Assembly (NCBI GenBank): GCA_022925895.1 | Contig: JAKSYS010000881.1 | Span: 558,001 to 622,000, forward strand | DNA: 64,000 nt | Reading direction: 5' to 3' | DNA from: Fragilaria crotonensis | Taxonomy: Eukaryota > Bacillariophyta > Fragilariophyceae > Fragilariales > Fragilariaceae | Shown: positions 9,780 through 19,053 of the stretch, piece after piece | Numbering within the stretch: position 1 is the first letter of the stretch | How the letters are laid out: each line of letters starts with the position of its first letter | Program-made: the position numbers and the translations under genes | Notes under the pieces: model-generated | What the model saw: only the letters and a program-made list of their open reading frames with translations | Told to the model about the DNA's origin: nothing | Databases searched by the model: none

Positions 9780-11192
9780 TCACGATGATACTCTATGACC
9801 GTACTCCTTCTCCAAGCCCCATCGCTCTAAAGCTTCGGGATCGTGATGATGCAAACTTCTTAGGAGGAGGGTCTCGACCTCTCTAGCTGTGGCTCGCTCC
9901 AAAGGATCTTGTTCATGGCACTTGAACATCGCTTCCTTCAGATCATTCAATATTGGATTCGTTGAATTCCATACCTCTTCCGGAATGGGCGGTCTCAACC
10001 CCTTTTTTACTTGTGCCTGAGCCTCTTCGTCAGTATCCTCGATAAAAGGCCACGTGTTTGTCAGAAGCATGTACAAGATGTTGCCGAAGGAATATATATC
10101 CACCTTTTCGGTCTGGAGCTCATGGTTATACTCTTCGGGCGATCGATTTTTACCAGGATTCTTGCCGACATGATACTTGCAAGGTTGATTCGATGTGACG
10201 TTCCATCGGAGAAATCGAGCTCGATTAAAGTCATTCAGTTGAAAGATACTTTGAACCGCGACGAATTGAGAAGGCGAGATGTCTGTATGGGCTATGGAGG
10301 CGACCCCCTCCTTATCGACGTTGTGCATAGCTGCGAGGCCCATGGCAGCCTGAGTTGCCACCTGCAACCGTAGCAGGTCGGTTGCTTGGGTAGCATTCAT
10401 TTCTTTGGGCCATATTATATCAGATATACTTCCACCATCAGCATAATCAAACACTCCTGAGTTTGCACAAAAGCTGTGTATGTTAACCACCATTTTTGAT
10501 CTAGTCAAGTGCTCCATCGCAAGTGCATCCCGGCGATGACGATCGTAATTTCGTTCTTCAAAATCATGCTGATACCGTATCGTCTTGAGAACCACATCAC
10601 GAATCAGCCACACATCGCGCCAATAGCCATTCCCCAGCATATACGTTGAAGGATCATCGCGAGTGTTCAATAAATCAATTTCATGGAGCGAGTTGCAAGT
10701 TGGGTAAGAAAGCGTCTGCCATTCATACTGAGCCTTGCATTCGTCAGTTTCAAACTCATCGGCCTTCCCATACTTGTACTCGTCGCTATCATCAAGCACG
10801 GATTTTTGCCGTCTTTGGTCGCCTCGCGACATGTAAACAAGTCGTTTCGACGGGTAGAGTTCCATGTGAAGGTCAAGCCGACTGACTTTGGGAGCGAGTC
10901 GTTGTCGATAGTTTTGATCAATGCCATCATCAGACACAAGGAATCGAATGTAGCGAGGATGGTCCACAAAGTGTGTTCTTGATACCCTCAATCCTTGCGA
11001 TGAGAACCACAGGGCTGTCAGAAGGAGTACCGCTTTGACGCCAAATATGCTCCATTTGTATTTGATTACAAACAGGAGCAGCTGTCGCCGCCGTTTCGAC
11101 AAAGTTGTTCGTCCTTGACCTTTTCGTTCCTCGCTGTCTTCAACTATGGGCAGACCTCTGTCTTGATGTGGACTGTTGCGCTGCCGTCTCAT
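9780..11192 (-). CDS. Membrane-anchored divergent protein kinase
   Basis: A 470-aa single-exon protein. The N-terminus is basic (residues 1-40), followed by one membrane segment at about 48-65 and then a luminal or extracellular region with Cys residues. The kinase fold spans about 185-455: a glycine-loop-like GNGYWRDVWL, VLKTIRY (candidate ATP-binding Lys203), YADGGSISDII (hinge), HTDISPSQF (catalytic loop, Asp304 kept but Asn replaced by Gln), LNDFNRARF (DFG altered to DFN), SPEEY (APE-like) and VDIYSFGNILYMLL (helix F Asp). The type II topology and altered loops recall secretory-pathway kinases, but no named family was matched. The kept catalytic Asp and metal-binding Asp mean that activity is possible. 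Confidence 0.78.
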   Translation of the reverse strand: MRRQRNSPHQDRGLPIVEDSEERKGQGRTTLSKRRRQLLLFVIKYKWSIFGVKAVLLLTALWFSSQGLRVSRTHFVDHPRYIRFLVSDDGIDQNYRQRLAPKVSRLDLHMELYPSKRLVYMSRGDQRRQKSVLDDSDEYKYGKADEFETDECKAQYEWQTLSYPTCNSLHEIDLLNTRDDPSTYMLGNGYWRDVWLIRDVVLKTIRYQHDFEERNYDRHRRDALAMEHLTRSKMVVNIHSFCANSGVFDYADGGSISDIIWPKEMNATQATDLLRLQVATQAAMGLAAMHNVDKEGVASIAHTDISPSQFVAVQSIFQLNDFNRARFLRWNVTSNQPCKYHVGKNPGKNRSPEEYNHELQTEKVDIYSFGNILYMLLTNTWPFIEDTDEEAQAQVKKGLRPPIPEEVWNSTNPILNDLKEAMFKCHEQDPLERATAREVETLLLRSLHHHDPEALERWGLEKEYGHRVSS

Positions 11193-11523
11193 CCTACGGT
11201 AGGCCTGGACGCGTTATGCGATGGAACATGAGTGTTGAGTTCTCGATGTGCGTGAAGTGGAGAAACAGGACTTGTATGCGGTTGTCCTAGTACGGTAATA
11301 ACAGGTAGTAGCACTGGAGTATGTGGGACGACGTAGCGGGTACGGTCCGATGTAAAGGATGGTGATGGGGAAAAGAACACTGTTCGTCCTCGAAGCACCA
11401 AGTACCGAACACTTGCTTCCCGAAGCAAGGAGGGTGTCCTAGTTTTCAGTCAGCAAGCAAGACGTGGCCCCTCCAGGGATAAATCCAATTGCTTTATAGA
11501 GTCGAGCTGATATGACATCGAAA
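11193..11523. promoter_or_regulatory. Intergenic region upstream of the kinase gene
   Basis: 331 bp between two genes on the same strand. It includes the 5' flank of the kinase and the 3' flank of the hydrolase-like gene. No motif beyond short GTAC-containing stretches near 11290 is seen. Confidence 0.3.
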
Positions 11524-13047
11524 TTATACAGCGAGTGGGTTAATCAATGGTATAGGCCAGTGAATGTGATCGTTGGCGGATGTTGTCCGAGGTGGAACAA
11601 CCTCGACTGGTGGTTCTGGTGCTTGCTCCTCCATTTCTGGCTCTACAACGATCTTCTCGCCATGTTGTTGTTGCGGTTGTAAATCAGGCATGATAATCGT
11701 TTCTTCAAACGACGATTCGGCGGTTCTCCTGCTGCCCTTTACCTTCAAGCCACCCCAGCCCAACACAGCTTCTCCCAAGAGCTTCAGGAGACGTCGTGGC
11801 CACACTGCCATTGTCTTGTACCAATTATTGATTCTCAGAATACCGTAATATATGTTCTCGTATTGGAACATTATGACCTTCATAGCTGAAACGTAAAACA
11901 CGACCTCGGCCAGCACCCTACCGACCACAAGAAGTCCCCCTGGAGTGACAAACTTTGAATCCGGAAGTCGAAAGCGACGTGCGGTTGAGGCTGCTTCTGA
12001 GATACCGTTGCGTAATGGTGCAACTTGTTCTTCGACAAACCTAGTCAACGCCCATGCAAACTGTTCTGGGAGTCGTCGATGAGGTGCCGACCCTCCACCC
12101 CGAATCAAACAACGATGGCCATCAGTCACAACATCGTCTGTCGCAGGCATGGTCGATTTGTCCCCATCCCAAATAACAGAAAAGGGGCATGCCAGATTCC
12201 TCCCCAGAAACACATCTACGTCGCCCGTCTGTTTCTGCACATCCGATAAATCACCACATAGCAACAATCCCGCCACCCGTCCCTCGGGTGCCAGTCGCAA
12301 TGCTGCTTTAATCGCCAAAATGGCCGCACCATCGCATCCCACCAAGATTGCACGATTCCACCGTAGGGCTTCCAAAATGGCCTCCACCATGCGCTCGTGT
12401 CGTTCATGCGGAAATGTCCCATTGGAGCTGTCGGCACCTGATTCGTCCTCGTCCAACGACGCCGCCATGACGGAGAACCCTCGTGCCGCGAGATTCTGTC
12501 CCACCGTCCTCCAATCATCGACCGAAGGCCCAAGCAAGATGAATGGTATCGAATCATGGTTTCGAAGGCGAGATCGAGATTTCCCGAAATAGCGATATTG
12601 AACTGGGTGCTCGTCACCGTTGCTGTCGAGATCCTCTTGAAATTCTTGGGGACGACGTACTTCATCTTGATAGCCATCGTCATCCCCATCCGATGAGTAG
12701 CTCGCAACATCGTAGTCCTCTGTGTGTTCATTGTGAAGTGGATTGGGAACGTTTACCGTGTTGGGTGTTGTTTGCATTGCGAAGAAAGACGGGTTAGAGT
12801 CATTATCTGTATTCCAGGCGTAATTTGTAGGTATTCGAGAGTCAGTAGCCAAATTCTTGACCGACCGAGAAACTAGAATCGCTTTCTTCTTCAGCGGTTT
12901 TGTAATGGAACATGGCTTTGTCGTCGCTACACTTGAAGCGAACGGGTACACGACAAACTCCGACATGCCTTTGGCGAGAGTGGAGGGAAACATCCAGAAG
13001 GAACTCAAGATAATCCACTCTATTACAAACTGAAGAATCGTTAGCAT
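11524..13047 (-). CDS. Alpha/beta-hydrolase-like membrane protein
   Basis: The first ATG in the open frame is at 13047 (507 aa). The frame stays open upstream to a GTG at 13266, so a spliced upstream exon is possible. The N-terminus is a hydrophobic segment (LTILQFVIEWIILSSF); a Ser/Asn/Asp-rich linker follows. The core has IPFILLGPSVDDW (strand and oxyanion-loop region), a helix, and RAILVGCDGAAILA, a nucleophile elbow reading G-C-D-G-A. Next come a helix, VAGLLLCGDL and CPFSVIWDGDKS (Asp-loop region). Asp at the elbow is what epoxide hydrolases and haloalkane dehalogenases use, though the rest of those signatures is not obvious. A second hydrophobic region (GGLLVVGRVLAEVVFYVSAMKV) lies near the C-terminus. 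The fold is probable; the substrate is unknown. Confidence 0.65.
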   Translation of the reverse strand: MLTILQFVIEWIILSSFWMFPSTLAKGMSEFVVYPFASSVATTKPCSITKPLKKKAILVSRSVKNLATDSRIPTNYAWNTDNDSNPSFFAMQTTPNTVNVPNPLHNEHTEDYDVASYSSDGDDDGYQDEVRRPQEFQEDLDSNGDEHPVQYRYFGKSRSRLRNHDSIPFILLGPSVDDWRTVGQNLAARGFSVMAASLDEDESGADSSNGTFPHERHERMVEAILEALRWNRAILVGCDGAAILAIKAALRLAPEGRVAGLLLCGDLSDVQKQTGDVDVFLGRNLACPFSVIWDGDKSTMPATDDVVTDGHRCLIRGGGSAPHRRLPEQFAWALTRFVEEQVAPLRNGISEAASTARRFRLPDSKFVTPGGLLVVGRVLAEVVFYVSAMKVIMFQYENIYYGILRINNWYKTMAVWPRRLLKLLGEAVLGWGGLKVKGSRRTAESSFEETIIMPDLQPQQQHGEKIVVEPEMEEQAPEPPVEVVPPRTTSANDHIHWPIPLINPLAV

Positions 13048-13266
13048 GATGGAGGTTATGTCAATGTAAAGGTTGCTCAAAGCGAAGGATTCAAATGGTA
13101 GTAACTGTGTAGTCTTGGATTGAACGTGTACCAGCGATGTAACAAGAGATTCAGGTGTGACACCGGGGAGATCGGTGATGGTGATAGGTGATAGGCAAGT
13201 CACACTCTGAAGACTGTCGTCGCTGACTTGGCCTTCCCGAACGCTGACAGTCACTTGAAATTTCAC

Positions 13267-13949
13267 AGTGAATGCGACCGTAGAGCTGGTAATGGGCGTG
13301 CAGCTGTGACGTGGAAAATGTTTTGAAATCGCACTTTGAGCATGACTATCCTACATTGTGGTGATCCAACGAACGGAACGCTCGACTTAAATGGTTCTAA
13401 CGCCTATTGTACTTAATATATTTATTTATCAGCTTCGTATATTTCGGTAAATTCGAAGGTCGAGTACAGTGTAGTCGTAGTCCCAGAAGGGCTACAGTCA
13501 CAATCAATTGTTTTCTCCAAGAGCAAACGAAAAATTTGGGATCATTATGCTAGATTAATCGGAAGGCAGACGCATTATTGAGAAGTAAACAGCACTGAGG
13601 TATCGATTTACTGTTTTTTTTAGCCATGCTTGTGCAACCTTATGCATACAGCGAGGGTACTACCAGGTACCAGGTACTACTCGAACACGCTAGTAGGCTC
13701 GGTACCTACTACAGTACTACGGAGTATGGAGTACTGTGAACTGTGACCCCTTGTTAGCAATCCAGTCTCCAGTACCTGGTACCAGGTAGTATGCACATAT
13801 TATCATACATACTTGGAGTGCTGTACCAGGTACAAGGTACTCGTACAAGTACTTGATCTAAACGGAGGTGTGCTGCTGTGAATGTCTCGCCAGGAAAATG
13901 CGCACGATCCGAAGGATGTTTCAAAACGCAAAAAAAGATTGGATTTACG
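13267..13949. repeat. Intergenic region with a dense GTAC/CCAGGTAC palindromic island
   Basis: Between 13655 and 13860 the sequence repeats forms of ggtaccaggtac, agtactacggagtac and gtacaaggtactcgtacaagtac. Many are self-complementary, so they could form hairpins or act as a duplicated short motif. No coding potential is seen here until the exon at 13950. Confidence 0.6.
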
Positions 13950-16355
13950 ATGTCCGGATATCCTACGTCGACCGCCATGGTGTCAACCCAACACCCCTCT
14001 CAGGCGAAGCATCCTAAAGTATATCAAATTGATTTCACTGCAGTAGCTTCTGGGAAGAGAATTGCGTCGACGAAGCGTCGTGTGCGTTGGTACGTGTTGG
14101 AGTTATGCTGCTTGTTTTCCACGGTGGTGGAATGTGGAATTTTGCCCGTATATGTGAGACCCAGTTGTAGATCACCATGGATCCACTCTCCCCATGTACA
14201 TACAGCTGATTAAGACATGATCAAAGAGGTGCAGAATGAAGAACCATGATAGAGCGAAAGTTAACGCAGAGGTGCAGTCATGGTTCACTTTAGAATATAC
14301 TGTGCCGAGGAACCTTGACGAACGCGACAGTAGGTTGCTGTAAAAAACCCGTCATTCGTGTGTGATCGTCGGGAATCTTGGATGTGGGGAAAAATGTTGT
14401 CGCAAAACTCACCTCTGGAACCCTTCACTTTCAGGCGATTCGGATTCGCAAACCCTGAGGCTCTTGCTGCGGGTCAAACAGGAACGGCATGCCGCGGCGA
14501 AGAGCATGATATCACCTTGGTTTGGTCGATCACGTCTGGAAAGCGTCTCGTCTTGGCTGACGGTCAAGAAGTTCACTATTCCTCGTCCCGTGGTAATGTC
14601 TTGGATTTCAGCTGGACCATGAGGGGCAATCATGTCCTCAAGATTGTAGCACACTCTGCTCCTCCTCTCTCGGCGGCTCCTGGCTTCCGCCAGTATGATT
14701 TCTTTGTCGATGGCCAATCGTTCTTTACGTTCCCCAAAGTCTTCCGTCTTGGTTTGGCCGCCGGCGATCCTCGAGGAAATGGTCCTCAACCGAGCGGCGG
14801 GTACAACAACTATTCTACTGCTACTTCTTCACCACCTGGAATCGGCTCTGACGCACGCTCTGTTGGTCTTGCGTCCATTGAAGCGCCTCACAATCCAGAT
14901 GAAGAGGAAGCCTACTTGCAGGAAGCCATCAAAAATTCATTGCTCGAGGCAGCAGCGAAGCCCAACGTGAGCCAGGCTGGAAAGGACCTCTTGCTGGATT
15001 TCTTTGATGACAATACTACTGTTGCCCCAGCTCCGCTCGCCATCGCGGCCCAGCCTTTCGGTTCTCCAGGTTACGGTCAATCATTCGGTGCCCCGGCCGC
15101 ACCAGCCTTCGCGTCTCCCCCATCCTATGGTGCGCCTGCACCAGCACCACCACCATACAGCAACTATACCACGCCAGCTCCAGCACCGCCGTATGGGTCT
15201 GCTCCTTCGTATCCACCCCAACCAAACTATGGTGGAGCTGCTCCACTTGCACTTCCGGCTCCTGCGCCAGCATTCGCTACGGCTCCGCCTCCCGCTGCAG
15301 CCGATCCATGGGGTGCTCCAGCTCCAGCAACACCGGTCAATTCCTGGGGCGCTCCACCTCCTGCCGCGCCGGCCAATTCCTGGGGCTCTCCACCTCCCGC
15401 CGCACCGGCCAATTCCTGGGCTGCTCCGGCTCCGTCTGTCCCTACGAACACGTGGACAGCTCCGGCTCCTGCAGCACCTATGACGCCGTCCTACGGCGCG
15501 CCACCAGCTTCCTCTGATCCGTGGGGCGCTCAGGTTCCAAGTGCTGCAGCTGCGTATGGCTTTGCCTCTCCCCAATTCCCTGCCCCACCCTCTGCTGTTG
15601 AGTTCAGCAATCCTCCGCCACAACCTACGCCGTCAAGTGTTGGCTTTGCATCTCCACAGAGCGAGGGTGTAACGCCGTAAGAATATCAGAGTAATGCGAA
15701 TTTCGCCGCTGCTCCGACCCATTATGATGCCCCGCCAAATCAATCCTTTGATGCCAATCCTGCAGCTGAACAGGCTGCTCCATTTGGAGATCCAGCTCTC
15801 TTCACCATGTCTTCGTTGAGTGGTCAAGTCGAAGCCCCAGCTCCTTCCAACTCAAATGTCTCTCTAGCGGATCAAGCGTACGCTAAGTATGCCTCGCTCG
15901 GAGAATTTGATCTTGTCTCCAAAAAGGAGCCAGCTAGAGAAAACCCATTTGCATCTGCTCCAGTCGGCAGCACACTTTCCCTGGCCGATATGAAGGCGAA
16001 GATTTCCAAACCAGAGAGTAAGAAACCGGTAATGAATTCCCCCATGTCATTCGCGTCCCAGCCTGGAGCTCTTGTGGTTCACGATACCCAGCAAGGGAAT
16101 GATTGGGGACGGCAGGCCCAACAGCCAGCCGCTCAGCAGTTTCCTGGACAACAACCACCTGCGTATATGCAGCCGCCTGCCCCATATGGACAGCAGCCGC
16201 CGGCTTACACGCAGCAACCTCCGACATACGGACAACAGCCGCCACCGCAACAGGCACCCCCCATGGTTCAGCCTGTGTTCGGGCAGCCCTACAGTCAACC
16301 ACCTCCCGTGCAGAACAATCCCTACGGCGCATATGGAGGTCAAAATCCTTTTTGA
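13950..16355 (+). CDS. FAIM-like / UIM / Pro-Ala-rich NPF-motif protein with an in-frame TAA
   Basis: Exon 1 (13950-14089) encodes VYQIDFTAVASGKRIASTKR and ends in codon phase 2 at donor GTACGT. Exon 2 begins at 14435 after TTTCAG; the 345-bp intron removal gives KRRVRWRFGFANPEAL. The N-terminal half then has a second similar block, HDITLVWSITSGKRLVLADG; both blocks recall the TSGKR...DGKE strands of FAIM1. A UIM-like helix follows (EAYLQEAIKNSLLEA), then a long Pro/Ala region with repeated PANSWGAP units, then a Gln/Pro tail with ENPF and a terminal QNPF. NPF motifs bind EH domains, suggesting an endocytic or ubiquitin adaptor (inference). A TAA at 15678-15680 interrupts the frame, but the same frame runs on, with the same composition, to 16355. 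Either this is stop readthrough, a retained intron (15677-15820 would fit), or the protein ends at 15680. The first ATG in exon 1 is at 13950. Confidence 0.7.
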
Positions 16356-16422
16356 AGATGTGACATCAAATAGGAATCTGTCGAGGGCGTGAGTCTCTTG
16401 TTCTAGAATGGAGCTATTGTAG

Positions 16423-17523
16423 TTATCTTTTTGTCTTCTCCACCAGTCCATGTAGCAGAATGCCAGCGGCGACTGAAACACTCAGCGAATCGACCCCCTC
16501 CGTCATACCAATTCTGAGTCGATGGGAGCATTCACCTAGAACCTCCAGCGTAATTCCATTCGCTTCATTCCCCAGAACGCAGCACCAGGACTTGGCAACA
16601 TCTCCTTTATTGAGATTCTCCAGGAGTAGGTCGGCATCAATGACTGCGGCGTATGAAACGATTCCCTTTTCTCGAAACTTCCGAATCACACTTTTCATGT
16701 CATCGCCTTGCAATCTCATTATTGGAACTTTTGATATATACCCCATGCTGACTCTTACAGACCGCCTGTACCAAGGATCACAGCAGTCTTTACTCAAAAC
16801 CATGGCATGGATTCCAAAGGCGGCAGCGCATCGTATGATGGACCCCATATTGGCCATGTTGGCGATCCCGTCCAACGCCAGGATCCGTAGATCCGGTATG
16901 TTTGGTGTCAAAGTCTCCAGAAGCATGTGCTCGTCGACTTGAAGAGGGATTCCACACGCCATGGCGCCGCGAGCGACGGGAAAGCCCGCGATTTCGGAGA
17001 ACACCTTGTCGTCAGCGAGAAAGACTTTGGGCTTGAGGTGCACGTTGCACGCGGAAAAGTCCTTGAGCAGGTTCACCGGATCGCCGAAGAATGTGCCTGG
17101 CTTGACAAGTATTGACAGTATAATAACATGCGAAAGACCATTTTCGCGTCGCTTGCCAATCTGCTGTAACAGCAGTTTCACCGTCTCGGCACCTTCGGCA
17201 ATGAATCGATCCCGGCAGATTTGATTTAAGGATGGATTTTGTACTTTCAGATCGAAGTACGGTATGAGATGTTCGATCAAAGGCTGGGGTGCTTGATTGT
17301 TCCTGACGTTTCTGACATCTTCTATTGTTAACCGTTGACAAAAGTCTTTGTTTTCTTCGATCCAACTGTCGCGTTCAGCGTCTATTGCTTCTATTTGCCT
17401 AATCCTAGCTTGCTTCGATTCCCATTTGACCCGCTTCTCATCTCGTAAAAGATTGCCGTCAGCCTTTCGTTTGGGCCCATCCCCATTCTCTTCATGTGGC
17501 ATTCCACTACCATTAGTTGACAT
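16423..17523 (-). CDS. TrmH/SpoU-family RNA 2'-O-methyltransferase
   Basis: A 366-aa protein. The SPOUT motifs are clear: motif 1 ANMGSIIRCAAAFGI, motif 2 CCVLGNEANGI and motif 3 GVDSLSVSVAAGILLHGL, which together form the SAM-binding trefoil knot. An N-terminal substrate-binding region precedes them (IAEGAETVKLLLQQ, as in SpoU_sub_bind). No organelle leader is seen; the N-terminus is charged (KRKADGNLLRDEKR), consistent with cytosol or nucleus. The family methylates ribose in tRNA or rRNA; the target here is not readable from sequence. The first ATG is at 17523. The gene is head-to-head with RRP7 (360 bp) and ends 67 bp from the convergent NPF-motif gene. Confidence 0.88.
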   Translation of the reverse strand: MSTNGSGMPHEENGDGPKRKADGNLLRDEKRVKWESKQARIRQIEAIDAERDSWIEENKDFCQRLTIEDVRNVRNNQAPQPLIEHLIPYFDLKVQNPSLNQICRDRFIAEGAETVKLLLQQIGKRRENGLSHVIILSILVKPGTFFGDPVNLLKDFSACNVHLKPKVFLADDKVFSEIAGFPVARGAMACGIPLQVDEHMLLETLTPNIPDLRILALDGIANMANMGSIIRCAAAFGIHAMVLSKDCCDPWYRRSVRVSMGYISKVPIMRLQGDDMKSVIRKFREKGIVSYAAVIDADLLLENLNKGDVAKSWCCVLGNEANGITLEVLGECSHRLRIGMTEGVDSLSVSVAAGILLHGLVEKTKR

Positions 17524-17883
17524 GGCAACAAGTCGTCTCAATTGACTCGTTCAATATGGTACAGTGGCATTGCCATTGGAATGTCTTCGCTCAAAGGGCA
17601 TGCCATTCACTCACGGCTCTCGGAGATACCTACCTGCTACCTGGTGTGGCGGTACAGTACAATACTCAGTTTCAGTGGAGAGATGGGAACTCGAAAAAGT
17701 GCACTTCGGAATTAGGAATTCCAAGTGACCCTTTTGTATGCATCGCTGATGCTTCGGGCATCCTCACACAAAAGATGTTTTATCGATTTCCCCTCCATTC
17801 AAAAAATCCGACTCCCCCCACTCAGATAGTCACTTTAAAAGGCCTGTTCTAGAAAACAATCGACACCAGCACCAACTGCTGCC
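17524..17883. promoter_or_regulatory. Head-to-head promoter region, TrmH-like / RRP7
   Basis: A 360-bp spacer between two divergent RNA-maturation genes. It has no TATA box that I can identify; a cccctcc run occurs near 17790. Bidirectional use is inferred from orientation. Confidence 0.4.
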
Positions 17884-18855
17884 ATGCCGAAGAAAACGGC
17901 TCCACTTATCAAGGGATATCTACCAGTTCGCTTGACCTTCCCTTCCGATGACCCCGAAGATCCTGACGAAACCTTCTTCTACATCAAAGAGCACTTCGGT
18001 GCTGAGAAGAACACTCTCTTTGTGGCCAATGCACCCTTCTATCCAAAAATCTTCACTCGCATCTTGCTGCGGTCCATATTGGGGCGTTATGGAGCGCTGG
18101 AACGCGTCACTGCAGTCGCTAATCCGCGTCATGAAAATTTGAATAAAAATCTGCTCGAGTGGACGACCAAGAAGAATCTATTCCCGAGTTATAAAGGGAC
18201 GCAAATTTGCGAAGGTAAATTTGCTCATGCCGTGTTTGAGTCACAGAAGGAAATGAAGAAGGCGCTTGCGACTTTGAGTGAAATCATGGGAGACAAGGAC
18301 GAGACTTATCCGGGTATTGCTTTGGAGAAGCTTGAGATTCAAACCCTCCAAGATGAGACTCAACGAAATCTAGTTGGCGAGGATGTCAATGACGACGATA
18401 GTGACTCTCCACCCGCGGAGCCCTTGACTGGGATTCTCGCTGTTGCCGAGCGATACCGCAACAGCCTGGAAGCAATTTCACGAGAGGTATTAATGGAAGA
18501 ATGTAATAAGGTCATGCAAGACTACGAAGAAGCGGAAGCAGCGGACCGTTTGGCTCGTTCGCAAGCCTCTAATGTTCCGGACGATGACGGATTTGTGACA
18601 GTAAACTATTCGTCCCAAGTGGGAAGCAAACGTGAATTAGAAGAGGGAGTCACAACAACAAATCGTCGCAAGGGTAGTAAGCGAAGTCGTACCAAGAAAG
18701 AAGTGACTGGTGCCAGCGAACTGGACGACTTTTATCGTTTTCAGCAAAAGGATACCAGAAGGCGTACAGTCCAAGAGTTACGAAAGAGGTTTGAAGAGGA
18801 CCTCGCGAAGGTGAAGAAAATGAAAGATGATAGACAGTATCGACCATTTTCATAG
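17884..18855 (+). CDS. RRP7: Ribosomal RNA-processing protein 7 (RRP7)
   Basis: A 323-aa single-exon protein. The N-terminal half has the RRM-like region (TLFVANAPFYPKIFTRILLR, then FAHAVFESQKEMKKAL as an RNP1-like strand). The C-terminus carries the RRP7 signature: FYRFQQKDTRRRTVQELRKR followed by a Lys-rich helix ending in DRQYRPFS. An acidic and basic linker lies between (a nuclear-localisation-type KGSKRSRTKK). Family role: small-subunit processome/UTP-C component needed for 18S rRNA maturation in the nucleolus. The start is at 17884, preceded by a purine-poor leader. It shares its upstream region with an RNA methyltransferase, suggesting co-regulation of rRNA genes. Confidence 0.9.
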   Translation: MPKKTAPLIKGYLPVRLTFPSDDPEDPDETFFYIKEHFGAEKNTLFVANAPFYPKIFTRILLRSILGRYGALERVTAVANPRHENLNKNLLEWTTKKNLFPSYKGTQICEGKFAHAVFESQKEMKKALATLSEIMGDKDETYPGIALEKLEIQTLQDETQRNLVGEDVNDDDSDSPPAEPLTGILAVAERYRNSLEAISREVLMEECNKVMQDYEEAEAADRLARSQASNVPDDDGFVTVNYSSQVGSKRELEEGVTTTNRRKGSKRSRTKKEVTGASELDDFYRFQQKDTRRRTVQELRKRFEEDLAKVKKMKDDRQYRPFS

Positions 18856-19053
18856 CTAATCATAAAACAGCATGTTCCTTCCGTTAACTAGCTTCAACGA
18901 ATCTTGGTGTGTAGGAGTTCCAACTTGAGGGTATTACGACAGCGTCATGAAGTGTAGTATGAGTGGTCTAATTTAGAATGAGATGTATAGTATATGTGCG
19001 TTCAATAATAATAACGGAAAACAAACGACGAGCAGGTTTTGATAGACGTGAGA

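Noticed and set aside
15677-15691. A 15-bp intron that would remove the in-frame TAA
   Set aside because: The phase would fit, but all other introns in the window are at least 62 bp, so a 15-bp intron is not believable here.
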